Positions 14,921 through 24,303 of a stretch of 39,673 nt of DNA are shown here, one piece after another. The stretch comes from Segatella copri. GTDB lineage: Bacteria; Bacteroidota; Bacteroidia; Bacteroidales; Bacteroidaceae. The stretch covers positions 1 to 39,673 of the forward strand of contig NZ_NMPZ01000032.1 of assembly GCF_002224675.1 (NCBI RefSeq), given 5' to 3'. Position 1 is the first letter of the stretch. Each line of letters begins with the position of its first letter. The translations under genes and the position numbers were made by a program. The notes under the pieces were generated by a model that saw only the letters and a list, made by a program, of their open reading frames with translations, was not told the origin of the DNA and did no database searches.

Positions 14921-15427
14921 ATGGAGAAAATCAACGTAAAAGAACTGAATGATAATGTCTTCGAGACTATTGGTAAGGAGTGGATGCTGGTTTGCGCCGG
15001 CAACAAGGATAAGTTCAATATGATGACTGCTTCTTGGGGCTGCCTGGGATGGCTATGGAACAAGCCGGTGGCTGTGGTATTTATCCGCCCGGAACGCTAC
15101 ACCCACGGCATCATCGAGGAGAATGAATTCATGACCCTCTCTTTCCTCGGCAATAGCGAGGAGGCTCGAAAGATCTATAACTTCTGCGGCTCCAAGAGCG
15201 GTCGCGATTTGGATAAGGCAAAGGAAACAGGATTGACTCCTGTGGAAACCGATAACGGCAGCATCGCCTTTGAGCAGTCACGACTCACTCTGGAATGCCG
15301 CAAACTCTATAAGGACAACATGACGGCGGAGAAGTTCCTCGATAAGGACCTTCTGCAGTGGTATGGTGCCAAGGGTGGATTCCACGATGTCTATGTCGTG
15401 GAGATTACCAATGCTTATACAAAGTAA
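14921..15427 (+). CDS. Flavin reductase family protein (FMN-binding split barrel)
   Basis: This 168-residue protein has the flavin-reductase-like split-barrel signature: FNMMTASWGCLGWLWNKPVAVVFIRPERYTHGIIEE near the N-terminus (FMN contact region), then FMTLSFLG and a C-terminal VYVVEITNAY strand. Such proteins bind FMN and reduce it with NAD(P)H or act as flavin-dependent oxidoreductases in the cytoplasm. It is the first gene of a run with clpS, clpA and aat: clpS starts 11 bases after its stop. Whether it has any role in protein turnover is unknown; co-transcription may simply be conserved gene order. Confidence 0.85.
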   Translation: MEKINVKELNDNVFETIGKEWMLVCAGNKDKFNMMTASWGCLGWLWNKPVAVVFIRPERYTHGIIEENEFMTLSFLGNSEEARKIYNFCGSKSGRDLDKAKETGLTPVETDNGSIAFEQSRLTLECRKLYKDNMTAEKFLDKDLLQWYGAKGGFHDVYVVEITNAYTK

Positions 15428-15437
15428 TAATTCAAAT

Positions 15438-15740
15438 ATGGCTCAAGAACAGACAGCAATTCGTGAACGCCAGAAAACCAGGCTCAAGGAGCCGGGGCGT
15501 TACGTGGTAATGATGTTCAACGACGACTTTACACCGATGGATTTCGTGGTAGAAATCCTCGAATCCATCTTCTTCAAGTCGCAGGCTGAGGCTGAAGCAA
15601 TCATGCTCAAGGTTCATCACGAAGAGAAAGCCGTGGTGGGCACCTACAGCTATGACATCGCCAAGAGCAAAGTGGAGAAAGCTATGGAGAAAGCCCGTAC
15701 GCAGAAGTATCCCCTGAAGCTCACTTATATGCCAGAATAA
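15438..15740 (+). CDS. clpS: ClpS, N-degron adaptor of the Clp protease
   Basis: I place the start at ATG 15438 (MAQEQTAIRERQK), which gives the normal 100-residue ClpS length. An upstream in-frame extension would overlap the flavin reductase gene. The core is present: YVVMMFNDDFTPMDFVVEIL (the ND motif that contacts the N-terminal residue of substrates), then HHEEKAVVGTY and a C-terminal KLTYMPE. ClpS binds proteins with Leu, Phe, Trp or Tyr at the N-terminus and hands them to ClpA. The next gene encodes ClpA (17-base gap), and the following gene encodes the transferase that adds Leu/Phe, so the adaptor is encoded with its partners. Confidence 0.95.
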   Translation: MAQEQTAIRERQKTRLKEPGRYVVMMFNDDFTPMDFVVEILESIFFKSQAEAEAIMLKVHHEEKAVVGTYSYDIAKSKVEKAMEKARTQKYPLKLTYMPE

Positions 15741-15757
15741 AGAAAGGAAAATATAGA

Positions 15758-18043
15758 ATGGATAGTATGGGATTAACCCGATATATGAGTGTCTTGATGG
15801 ATGATGCCATGAAGCAGGCTCGGTTTTTCGACCACGAGTTCGTAATGCCCGAGCACATGCTTCTGTCATTGCTCCGCCAATATGCCTTCTGCCAGGCTTT
15901 GCAGGAGGAAGGTGTGGATAGCATCAAGATGCATGAGGACTTGGTGGGATGGCTCGCCAAGCAGGAGCGTGTGCCTGAAAATATCAAATATCTGCCTGAG
16001 CCTTCGTCGCTCTTCAAGACGATGTTTGGTACGGCTTGCGCCTTGGCTGCTGCCGCTGACCGAAAACTCGTGAACGTGCCTCATTTCGTACAGGCAATGT
16101 TTGGCTTGCAGAACTCTGAAGCTGCATTCCTGTTGTGCAAGAATGTGGGCGACCGTCAGGGCGAATTCCTGGCGAGTGTGGATAGCTATTATCCGCTCGA
16201 AAATGAACCAGGTGATGAAACCCTGATGATGGGTGATGGCTACGATGAGGATGACTATGATAACGATTATGATGATGATGAAGAGGAAGGCAGAAGCCGA
16301 CAGCCTCAGGATTGGCACCAGTTGGTTACCTGCATCTCTGATCAAGTGGAGGAACATAATCCGCTCATCGGCAGAGAGCAGGAACTGGATAGAACCATCC
16401 AGGTGCTCTGTCGTGCCGAGAAGAACAATCCGCTCCACATCGGTGAACCGGGCGTAGGTAAGACCGCCCTGGTTTATGGCCTTGCCAAGCTCATCAACGA
16501 GAATCAGGTACCCGAGCGCCTCAAGGGCGCACGCATCTACGGTATGGATATGGGACAGATGCTTGCCGGTGCCCAGTATCGTGGCGACTTTGAAAAGCGC
16601 ATCAAGATGGTGATGGAAGGAGCCGTGAAGGAAGGCAACACCATCATCTATATTGATGAGATTCATAATATGATAGGTGCCGGTCGTGGTTCTGATGGCG
16701 GACCGGATGCTTCAAATATGCTGAAGCAATATTTGGAGGCTGGCGACATCCGATTCATTGGTTCCACCACCTACGAGGAGTTCAACCGCTACATGGCTCA
16801 GAGCAAGGGCATCGTGCGCCGGTTCCAGCAGATTGACATCAAGGAACCTACCGAGGAGGAGGCGATCAAAATATTGGAGGGTTTGCAGTATAAATACAAT
16901 AAGTTCCACAACGTAACTTATCGCAAGGATGCCCTGGAGTATGCCGTTCGTGCCAGTGCCAAATACATCAGCAACCGCTGTCTGCCAGACAAGGCCATCG
17001 ACCTGATGGATGAGGCGGGTGCTTATCTGGAGGTGCATCCGGTAGAATCTCGCCAGCGCTCTTACGTTACCAAGTCAATCATCCAGCAAATTCTGATTAA
17101 GGTCTGCAAGATTGATGCGGCTGCGATGAAAGATGAGAATAACGATGCTTTGGCTACGCTCCGCCAGCGCATACTCGACAAGATCTACGGTCAGGACAAG
17201 GCTGTGGATAAGGTGGTTGAGGCTGTGATGATGGCGAAGGCTGGACTGGTGGATGATGACAAGCCGATGGCTTCGCTGCTCTTCGTGGGTCCTACGGGCG
17301 TGGGTAAAACCGAGGTGGTTCGTGTTCTGGCAAAGGAACTCGGTATCGAGCTGGTGCGTTTCGATATGAGTGAATACACCGAGAAGCATACCGTGGCTAA
17401 ACTCATCGGTTCGCCTGCCGGATACGTGGGTTATGAAGATGGCGGTCTTCTGACCGATGCCATCCGCAAGACACCAAACTGCGTGCTCCTGCTCGATGAG
17501 ATTGAGAAGGCGCATAGCGACATCTACAACATCCTGCTGCAGGTGATGGACTATGCCCGATTGACCGACAACAAGGGGCAGAAGGCAGACTTCCGAAACG
17601 TTATCCTCGTGATGACTTCCAATGCCGGAGCGCAGTATGCCTCCCAGGCAAGTGTAGGTTTCGGCGGTAATGTTACCCGTGGTGAGGCGATGCTGGCACA
17701 GGTGAAGAAGACCTTCAAGCCAGAGTTCATCAACCGACTTTCTGACACGGTGGTGTTCAACGATATGGATAAGCACATGGCAGAACTGATTCTTGCCAAG
17801 AAGCTTCGTCAGCTCGATGCAAAGTTGGCAGCAAAGGGAGTTTCTATTACGCTTACCGATGCGGCAAGAGAGAAGATTCTGGAGTGGGGCTTTACCAAGG
17901 AATATGGAGCCCGCGAGATGGATCGTGTCATTGGCAACCGCCTGAAGCCAATCCTGATGAAGGCTCTGCTCTTCGGCAAGCTCAAGAAGGCTGGCAAGGG
18001 CTGCGTAGATTTCGATGGTAAGGAATTGGTGATTAATTGTTAG
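15758..18043 (+). CDS. clpA: ClpA, ATPase subunit of the Clp protease
   Basis: This 761-residue Hsp100 protein has an N-terminal Clp repeat domain (about 1-145, the ClpS docking site). An acidic linker (Asp/Glu-rich, about 153-177) follows. NBD1 has Walker A GEPGVGKT at about 229-236 and Walker B IIYIDEIHNM; NBD2 has GPTGVGKTE and VLLLDEIEKA. There is no long middle domain as in ClpB/ClpC. A VGF tripeptide in ASVGFGG matches the ClpP-binding loop (IGL/IGF in other species). It unfolds substrates, including N-degron proteins, and threads them into ClpP, which is not encoded here. The aat gene starts 6 bases after its stop. The acidic stretch is an unusual low-complexity insert. Confidence 0.95.
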   Translation: MDSMGLTRYMSVLMDDAMKQARFFDHEFVMPEHMLLSLLRQYAFCQALQEEGVDSIKMHEDLVGWLAKQERVPENIKYLPEPSSLFKTMFGTACALAAAADRKLVNVPHFVQAMFGLQNSEAAFLLCKNVGDRQGEFLASVDSYYPLENEPGDETLMMGDGYDEDDYDNDYDDDEEEGRSRQPQDWHQLVTCISDQVEEHNPLIGREQELDRTIQVLCRAEKNNPLHIGEPGVGKTALVYGLAKLINENQVPERLKGARIYGMDMGQMLAGAQYRGDFEKRIKMVMEGAVKEGNTIIYIDEIHNMIGAGRGSDGGPDASNMLKQYLEAGDIRFIGSTTYEEFNRYMAQSKGIVRRFQQIDIKEPTEEEAIKILEGLQYKYNKFHNVTYRKDALEYAVRASAKYISNRCLPDKAIDLMDEAGAYLEVHPVESRQRSYVTKSIIQQILIKVCKIDAAAMKDENNDALATLRQRILDKIYGQDKAVDKVVEAVMMAKAGLVDDDKPMASLLFVGPTGVGKTEVVRVLAKELGIELVRFDMSEYTEKHTVAKLIGSPAGYVGYEDGGLLTDAIRKTPNCVLLLDEIEKAHSDIYNILLQVMDYARLTDNKGQKADFRNVILVMTSNAGAQYASQASVGFGGNVTRGEAMLAQVKKTFKPEFINRLSDTVVFNDMDKHMAELILAKKLRQLDAKLAAKGVSITLTDAAREKILEWGFTKEYGAREMDRVIGNRLKPILMKALLFGKLKKAGKGCVDFDGKELVINC

Positions 18044-18049
18044 AAAGCG

Positions 18050-18715
18050 ATGATATTACAGATAGATGAAAATGCGGAAGAGATTTATTTTCCCGATCCG
18101 CATTATGGTGATGAAGACGGTTGCTTTGCAATAGGTGGCGACTTGAGTATCGACCGCCTGCTGCTGGCTTACAGCAACGGCATCTTTCCCTGGTATAGCT
18201 TTCGCGACCAGCCGGAGATACTCTGGTTCTGTCCGATGAAGCGCTTCGTCATCTTCCCGGATGAAATCCACATCAGCCATTCCATGAGAACCTTGCTGAG
18301 AAAGAACAGGTACAGCGTGGGCATCAACGAGGATTTCGATGCTGTGATTCGTGCCTGCAGCAAGACCAATGGCCGTTACGAGGAAGATGGTGCCTGGTTG
18401 GGTGAGAACATCATCCAGGCATTCACCGCCCTTCATGAGCAGGGCTTTGCGGCAAGCGTGGAGGTATGGGATAATGAGACCGGTGAACTGGTAGGTGGAC
18501 TTTATGGCGTTACCATCGGCAAGGTCTTCATAGGCGAGAGCATGTTCTCCAAGGTTCCATCAGGCTCTAAGATAGCCCTTATCTTCCTGGCCCGTTATCT
18601 GCAGGAGCATGGAGGCAAGATGATAGATTGCCAGTTGGAAACCCCGCATCTCAAGTCGATGGGTGGCAGATATATTTCTTATGAGGAATATATGGAAATC
18701 ATGAATGAGGAATAA
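18050..18715 (+). CDS. aat: Leucyl/phenylalanyl-tRNA--protein transferase
   Basis: This 221-residue protein matches Aat across its length: FPDPHYGDEDGCFAIGGDLS, LLLAYSNGIFPWY, LWFCPMKRFVIFP, and the catalytic-core region GGLYGVTIGKVFIGESMFS, then DCQLETPHLKSMGGR. It transfers Leu or Phe from aminoacyl-tRNA to proteins with N-terminal Lys or Arg, creating substrates for ClpS. It is the last gene of the clpS-clpA-aat run and is followed by a strong terminator. Encoding tagger, recogniser and unfoldase in one operon implies balanced expression of the N-degron pathway. Confidence 0.95.
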   Translation: MILQIDENAEEIYFPDPHYGDEDGCFAIGGDLSIDRLLLAYSNGIFPWYSFRDQPEILWFCPMKRFVIFPDEIHISHSMRTLLRKNRYSVGINEDFDAVIRACSKTNGRYEEDGAWLGENIIQAFTALHEQGFAASVEVWDNETGELVGGLYGVTIGKVFIGESMFSKVPSGSKIALIFLARYLQEHGGKMIDCQLETPHLKSMGGRYISYEEYMEIMNEE

Positions 18716-18744
18716 TTGAGATTCTTTTTTGAATAGGAAATGAT

Positions 18745-18781
18745 AAAGGCTAGGTTCCCGATTCTGGGAAACCTAGCCTTT
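18745..18781. terminator. Terminator between aat and pafA
   Basis: AAAGGCTAGGTTCCC (18745-18759) pairs with GGGAAACCTAGCCTTT (18766-18781) with a one-base bulge. It lies between convergent genes and could serve both. Confidence 0.85.
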
Positions 18782-18807
18782 GTTATTATTTGGCCTTTTG
18801 CTTTTTA

Positions 18808-20418
18808 TTAGAATATTGGTGTGCCGATGCAACCGTTAGGTGCCTGGATATGCAGCATCGCACATACGGTAGCGGCAATATCTGTCATATAGTGAGGCTG
18901 GGCACTCTCGCCGTGCTGAATGCCCCAACCCATAAACAGGCAAGGAATATGGATATCGTATGGATTCCATGCTCCGTGGGTAGTTCCCTTGCTGCTGTAA
19001 TATTCGTAGTGACCTGGTTTCAGTACAATCTGAACACCTCCGCTGCGCTCACGGTTGTAACCGTTGATGGCGCGGAACTTCAGTTCTGCAGGAATGCTCT
19101 CTGTGGAAGTCTTCTCCATGTCGAAGGCATAGTGCACATCCTTGTCTTTCTTCAATCTATCTACCACAGCCTGCTTGATGGCTGCGTAATCCAGACCGAG
19201 TTCTTCGATGATATCTGTGTTGAAGAACACCTGGTAGTTCATGATGGTCTTCACGAGATCTTTGTCGGTATTGAACTTAGCTTTCAGAATCTGATTCAGC
19301 TCTTCTACCAATCCCTTTTTGTTCCAGATGCCGGCAGGGATTCGCTGATCCTGCAGGAAGGTAGCGTTGTTCACGCCTCCATGGTCGGCGGTGAGGAAAG
19401 TGAGATAATTTCCTTTGCCTACGGTCTGGTCGAGATAAGCGAAGAAATCTGCCAAAGCCTTATCAAGTCGGAGATAGCAATCCTCTGTTTCGATAGCGTT
19501 CACGCCCACCTGATGACCGATGTAATCGGTGCTTGAGCAGCTGATGGTCAGCAGGTCAGTATCTGTGTTTCTACCCAGGTTCTCGCCCGCGATGGCAGCC
19601 TTGGCAATATCGAAGGTCAGGTTGCAGCCGAATGGAGTGTTGCGGAGAATCTTGTAACCATGCTTTTTATATAAGGTTGGCAGATCGAGTGGCAATACAG
19701 CCTTCTCACCCTCAGCGATTCCATTCTCGTAGTTGTTGTCATCGCTGGTGCTCTCCTTGTAGGAATCGATAGGGTAGAGCGTCTCCCATTTCTTGGAAAG
19801 ATACTTGTTTGGGAGTTTCTGCTTGTTGAACTTGTTCACCCACTCTGGCAACTTATCCATATAGAAAGTACTGGTGATGAACTTGCCCGACTTGTCATCA
19901 AACCAGAAAGCGCCATTGGCGTGATGGCCCGCAGGGAGGATGGATGCTCTGTCTTTCAAGGCTACACCAATCACCTTAGAGCGGTTGTTGGTAGCCAGAC
20001 GGAGTTCATCGCCGATGGTGGTTACCCACAGATTGCGAGGCGACATCTTGCCCGCCTTGCTGTCAGAGCCCACAGGGTTCACGGTATCATCAGCAGTACA
20101 GTACACAACCTTTCCATCCTTCACGAAGTTATTTCCTGCAATTCCGTGGATAGAAGGCACGGAACCGGTCCAGATAGAAGTGTGTCCGATGGCTGTAACC
20201 GAAGGGATATAAGGAATCTTGCAGTTTTCTACGCTGAATCCTTCGCCGAGCATTCTCTTGAATCCGCCTTCGCCGTAGCGGGCGTAGTAGCGATAGAGAT
20301 AATCCCATCGCATCTGGTCGATAACGATGCCTACAACGAGCTTAGGGCGTTGAGGCTGAGCCTGTGCGATGCCGCAGAAGCAGCAGAGCACGAAGATGAG
20401 TTTGATAATCTTATTCAT
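18808..20418 (-). CDS. pafA: PafA-type secreted alkaline phosphatase
   Basis: I start at the ATG at 20418, which begins a signal peptide (MNKIIKLIFVLCCFCGIAQA). The 536-residue protein has the zinc and active-site residues of the Elizabethkingia PafA monoesterase in order: Asp in VIDQMRWDY, the nucleophile Thr in SVTAIGHTS, Asn in IAGNNF, Lys and Arg in ALKDRASILPAGHH, Asp and His in SSTDYIGHQVG, Asp-His in LTADHGG, and His in GTTHGAWNP. It hydrolyses phosphate monoesters in the periplasm. In other Bacteroidota this enzyme is described as insensitive to phosphate supply. It is monocistronic with its own promoter; no Pho-box was recognised. Confidence 0.9.
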   Translation of the reverse strand: MNKIIKLIFVLCCFCGIAQAQPQRPKLVVGIVIDQMRWDYLYRYYARYGEGGFKRMLGEGFSVENCKIPYIPSVTAIGHTSIWTGSVPSIHGIAGNNFVKDGKVVYCTADDTVNPVGSDSKAGKMSPRNLWVTTIGDELRLATNNRSKVIGVALKDRASILPAGHHANGAFWFDDKSGKFITSTFYMDKLPEWVNKFNKQKLPNKYLSKKWETLYPIDSYKESTSDDNNYENGIAEGEKAVLPLDLPTLYKKHGYKILRNTPFGCNLTFDIAKAAIAGENLGRNTDTDLLTISCSSTDYIGHQVGVNAIETEDCYLRLDKALADFFAYLDQTVGKGNYLTFLTADHGGVNNATFLQDQRIPAGIWNKKGLVEELNQILKAKFNTDKDLVKTIMNYQVFFNTDIIEELGLDYAAIKQAVVDRLKKDKDVHYAFDMEKTSTESIPAELKFRAINGYNRERSGGVQIVLKPGHYEYYSSKGTTHGAWNPYDIHIPCLFMGWGIQHGESAQPHYMTDIAATVCAMLHIQAPNGCIGTPIF

Positions 20419-20475
20419 AGTCAAAATGTCTTTTTTATACATAACCATTCAGTATTGTATATTGCAATTCGGTTG

Positions 20476-20483
20476 CAAAGATA
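20476..20483 (-). promoter_or_regulatory. -7 box of pafA
   Basis: The minus strand reads TATCTTTG, about 58 bases before the chosen pafA start. It follows directly after the end of the minus-strand P-type ATPase gene. Confidence 0.6.
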
Positions 20484-20499
20484 CAACTTATTTTGGTAT

Positions 20500-22629
20500 T
20501 TAACGATAAAAAAGACGATTTTTACCCAAACTTCTCATGGCGTTCAATACTGCCAGTACCGTAACACCTACATCGGCAAAGACAGCCATCCACATGGTGC
20601 CGAGACCGATGGTGGCGAGAATCAGTACGGCAACCTTCACTCCGATGGCAAATACCACGTTCTCGTGAGCGATATGAATGGTTCTCCTGGCTATCTTCAC
20701 GGCAAGGGCAATCTTTCTAGGGTCATCATCCATCAGTACTACATCGGCAGCTTCGATGGCTGCATCGCTTCCAAGTCCACCCATGGCAATGCCCACATCG
20801 GCACGCTTCAATACAGGGGCATCGTTGATGCCATCGCCTACATAAGCGAGCGTCTTGCCTGCCGGTTTTGTCTTCAGCAGTTGTTCTACAAGCGAAACCT
20901 TATCGGTTGGCAGCAGTTCTGCGCGGCACTCGTCCAGTCCCAGTTTGTGGGCAACATCTTCTCCCACTTCTCTGCGGTCGCCCGTCAGCATTACCGTTTT
21001 CTCCACTCCCAGTTCTTTCAGCTCTCTGATGGCATGGGCGCTTCCTTCCTTAAGGGTGTCGTTGATTACAATATGTCCTGCGTACTTGCCATCAATGGCG
21101 ATGTGGATGATAGTTCCCACCTGGTTGCAGTCGTGCCATTGGGCACCGATGCTTTCCATCATCTTCTTGTTGCCCACGCAAACCACCTTGCCGTTCACTT
21201 TGGCACGGATACCCTGTCCTGCAATTTCCTCTACATCGGTCACCTCGCAGCCGTCCGTAGCTTCTTGCGGGAAGGCAGTACGCAGGGCTGCTCCGATAGG
21301 ATGAGTGGTGAAATGCTCGGTATGAGCTGCCAGATGAAGCAGGATTTTCTCCTTGTCAGAATATTCGCCAATATGCACATTATCTGCATCATGGGATGAA
21401 TGGTCTGGGCAGGAAGCATCTGCATGAACAGCTGCTACGGCAAACTCTCCGTGGGTCAAGGTACCCGTCTTGTCGAACACTACGGTTCCCACCTTGGCTA
21501 AAGCATCCATATAGTTGCTGCCCTTGATGAGAATACCGTTCCGGGATGCTCCGCCGATGCCACCAAAGAAGGTGAGGGGCACGCTGATGACCAGAGCGCA
21601 TGGGCAGGAAACTACTAGGAATATCAGGGCGCGGTTGAGCCATAATGGGAAGTTCTCGCCAAAGGTTCCTTCACCTACGATTCCTGTTGCAGCCAGGAAT
21701 GGAGGAATAACCGCCAGGGCAATGGCTGCGAAAACAACGATAGGAGTATAGACTCGGGCAAAACGGGTGATGAAAGCCTCGCTCTTCGACTTGTTCTTGT
21801 CTGCACTCTCTACCAGAGAAATAATCTTGGATACGGTACTCTCGCCAAAACTCTTGGTGGTGCGTACACGAACCACTCCCGACAGGTTGATGCATCCTGA
21901 CATGATAGTATCGCCTTCGTTCAAATCCCGTGGCATACTTTCTCCCGTCAGGGCAACAGTATTCAAGGCTGAATTGCCCTCAATGACAATGCCATCCAGA
22001 GGCACTTTCTCTCCCGGACGGATTACAATCGTTTCTCCAATCTTTACATCTTCAGGAGAAACGATCTCTACCTTTCCGTTTCTTTCAACATTCGCCACGT
22101 CTGGTCGGATATTCATCAGATGCGAAATACTGTCGCGGCTCTTTCCTTCCGCATATCCTTCGAAGAGTTCGCCCACCTGAAAGAAGAGCATCACAAAGAC
22201 TGCCTCCGGGAATTCTGTCTCTGATCCAGGGAAGAATCCGATGCAAAGTGCTCCGATGGTTGCAATAGCCATCAGAAAGTTTTCGTTAAACATATCGCCC
22301 TTGGCAATGCCTTCTGCAGCTTCGCCCAGCGTCTCGTGTCCTATTAATAAATAAGGAATGAGATAGACGAGTAGTAACTGCCAGGTAGCCAGGTCGTAAT
22401 TCTTTTCGATGAAAACGGCGATAATCAGGAGGATGATGGTAGCTCCAATCAGAAAGAGTTTGGATTTCAAACCGCCTTCTTCATGATGATGGTGGTGGCA
22501 ACCGCACCCCTGGTGCTCATGTTCTTCTGTGGAGCATGAGCAGTCATGATTGTGCTCATGATGATGTTCGTGAGAATCTTCACAATGGCATTCATGATGA
22601 TGTTCGTGAGAAAGTTTCATTTCTTCCAT
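20500..22629 (-). CDS. Zn/Cd/Co-exporting P1B-type ATPase with His-rich N-terminus
   Basis: This 709-residue protein begins with about 50 residues dominated by His, Cys and Glu, a metal-binding tail in place of a classical HMA domain. Then come membrane segments, the actuator TGES (TVALTGESMP), the ion-site CPC motif in LVVSCPCALVISVP, the phosphorylation motif DKTGTLT, the HP motif (FTTHPIGAALR) and GDGINDAPVL. CPC plus this architecture matches ZntA/CadA-type exporters; copper exporters would show two CPx-adjacent signatures that are absent. It exports zinc, cadmium, cobalt or lead across the inner membrane. A palindrome over its promoter suggests control by a metal-sensing repressor. Confidence 0.9.
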   Translation of the reverse strand: MEEMKLSHEHHHECHCEDSHEHHHEHNHDCSCSTEEHEHQGCGCHHHHHEEGGLKSKLFLIGATIILLIIAVFIEKNYDLATWQLLLVYLIPYLLIGHETLGEAAEGIAKGDMFNENFLMAIATIGALCIGFFPGSETEFPEAVFVMLFFQVGELFEGYAEGKSRDSISHLMNIRPDVANVERNGKVEIVSPEDVKIGETIVIRPGEKVPLDGIVIEGNSALNTVALTGESMPRDLNEGDTIMSGCINLSGVVRVRTTKSFGESTVSKIISLVESADKNKSKSEAFITRFARVYTPIVVFAAIALAVIPPFLAATGIVGEGTFGENFPLWLNRALIFLVVSCPCALVISVPLTFFGGIGGASRNGILIKGSNYMDALAKVGTVVFDKTGTLTHGEFAVAAVHADASCPDHSSHDADNVHIGEYSDKEKILLHLAAHTEHFTTHPIGAALRTAFPQEATDGCEVTDVEEIAGQGIRAKVNGKVVCVGNKKMMESIGAQWHDCNQVGTIIHIAIDGKYAGHIVINDTLKEGSAHAIRELKELGVEKTVMLTGDRREVGEDVAHKLGLDECRAELLPTDKVSLVEQLLKTKPAGKTLAYVGDGINDAPVLKRADVGIAMGGLGSDAAIEAADVVLMDDDPRKIALAVKIARRTIHIAHENVVFAIGVKVAVLILATIGLGTMWMAVFADVGVTVLAVLNAMRSLGKNRLFYR

Positions 22630-22693
22630 AATTTTGCAATACTTTTAGTTCTATATAACCAGGAACATTCAGTTCCTTTTTCTATTTCGGTTG

Positions 22694-22701
22694 CAAAATT
22701 A
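22694..22701 (-). promoter_or_regulatory. -7 box of the metal ATPase gene
   Basis: The minus strand reads TAATTTTG, giving a leader of about 60 nt before the ATG at 22629. Confidence 0.6.
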
Positions 22702-22713
22702 CGAAAAGGTTTC

Positions 22714-22728
22714 TGCAACTTGGTTGCA
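22714..22728. promoter_or_regulatory. Candidate operator TGCAAC-TTG-GTTGCA
   Basis: A perfect 6-bp inverted repeat with a 3-base centre overlaps the expected -33 region of the metal ATPase promoter. Size and placement suit an ArsR-, Fur/Zur- or MerR-like metal regulator, but no regulator gene is adjacent. Confidence 0.45.
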
Positions 22729-22847
22729 AAAGCCCTAGTTGTCCTCTTTTTCTTGCCGATTCTCTTACTCAGTCGTTTGGCTTCTTGGGCAAATTAAGAA
22801 GAAACGTGAAGATTATAGCCCATCGAGATGACATTCTCGAAAATGAA

Positions 22848-22877
22848 GGGCATGCCGTATCAAGTAACGACATGCCC
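22848..22877 (-). terminator. Hairpin after the broken ATPase-nuclease gene
   Basis: GGGCATG (22848-22854) pairs with CATGCCC (22871-22877), and on the minus strand it is followed by TTCATTTT. A second small inverted repeat (TCGAGA/TCTCGA, 22823-22840) lies beyond it. The rest of 22729-22822 shows nothing clear. Confidence 0.5.
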
Positions 22878-22885
22878 CTATTTCT

Positions 22886-24303
22886 TTATTCTTTATTTAC
22901 CATTTCCCAATCCAAAATGCCTTTGCCTTCTTCGTCTAGTTCTATGCCTAAGCCTACTACCTCTCGCTTGTCGGCCTTGAAAGGCTCCAGGTATTGGCGG
23001 TCTTGAATTTGCTTGATGGCAGCTTCCTTGCCTCCGTTGTTTCTCAACTTTAATTCTATTATATAGATGTGATGAGTTGTTTTGACAATGAGGTCGATTC
23101 TGCCAGTAGAAAGCATGTGCTCTACTTCCACCTTCAAACCGATGGCGTATCAGCCTCTTGTCGCATGGTCAATGCAGGCAGTACGCATTCGTATAGCGCC
23201 TGTTTTACCTCTTCATTTGGGAAGCCTAAGTGATAGACATTTCCTACGCACGATTTGATGGTGAGATAACCTGATTGATATAAGAATAGTTCTGGACCTC
23301 CGCCAGTAACATCGGAAGTCTCCAATGTGTTGCGGAGAATCATGCAATCCTCAAAATCCGGTAGGCGCAACTCTGCATCCTTGATGAACTTCGGCAGCAT
23401 GGAAGTGGCTCCCGAAGATGCCCAATAACTGTTCAGATCCTGGGTGTCAAGCGCATTGATGAGGCTGAAAGGATTGTAGATGTCAACCATGTTTCTGCGA
23501 CTGAAATGGTAACCGTCGTAGTAGTCTTTCAGCTTGTCGTGGGTTTCCTGCAAAGTCCATCCGTTTACCTCTGCCATTTTTTCAAGTTCAGGCTTGAAGT
23601 TCTCTTTTATCTCCTCCTCAGTGATGCCGCAGATGGCTGCATATTCTGGGAGGAAACTGATGTTGGTTAAATTGTTGAGCACGGAGAAAAGGGAAACCTG
23701 CGTAAATTTGGTGATGCCTGTGATAAAGACCAGACGCTCGTATTCATCATCGGCCTTTAAAATGGCAAAGACTTCACGATATACCTCGGTACATGCTTCG
23801 TGTTCCGGGGTTTTCCAGGAGTGCTGGAGTGGAGAGTCATATTCGTCGATGAGGATGGCAACCTTCAAGCCCGTCTGTTTGTATGCCGTCGTAATGATGG
23901 CGTCAAAGCGGTCGGCAAGCTGGGCGGTAGGGTCGGGAGTGATGACATACTTCTCTTCGTAGTATCCGAATCGCAGATTCAGGTACGAACGCAAGGTTTC
24001 TGCATTGGCGCCTCCACGGCTCATGTCGAGTCGAATCACAGGATATTCCTTCCAGTCCTTTTCCAAGTCCATGATTTTGAGTCCTTCGAAGAGTTCCTTT
24101 CTTCCTTCGAAGTAACATTGTAGCGTATCAATGAGCACAGACTTTCCGAATCGGCGAGGACGGCTCAAGTAATTATACCTTCTACCTTTGTTCGCCAAAT
24201 CCCAAATGATGTCAGTCTTATCAACATAGAGATAGTTTTCTTCTCTTATCTTGTTGAAAGATTGTATGCCTATAGGCAGCTTTCTGTATTCATTGTTTGC
24301 CAT
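22886..24303 (-). pseudogene. AAA ATPase/PD-(D/E)XK nuclease (DUF1703 type), broken by internal deletion
   Basis: The N-terminal part (ATG at 24303, MANNEYRKLPIGIQSF, good AGGAG-like site) carries the AAA-ATPase-like domain with Walker A RPRRFGKSVL and Walker B VAILIDEYDS and runs to ...MRQEADT, then shifts to PSV and stops at 23134. Downstream, in another frame, LKVEVEHMLSTGRIDLIV...IIELKL continues the C-terminal nuclease domain to 22886. In intact relatives a stretch of roughly 60-70 residues lies between these parts; here it is missing and the join is out of frame. The gene family is common and repetitive in Bacteroidota, so recombination between copies may have caused the loss. It is almost certainly inactive as a nuclease fusion, though the ATPase part could still be made. 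Confidence 0.8.

Noticed and set aside
19921..21399. 492-codon plus-strand ORF across the pafA start and the metal ATPase gene
   Set aside because: It spans the promoter between two genuine minus-strand genes and has no domain or ribosome binding site.
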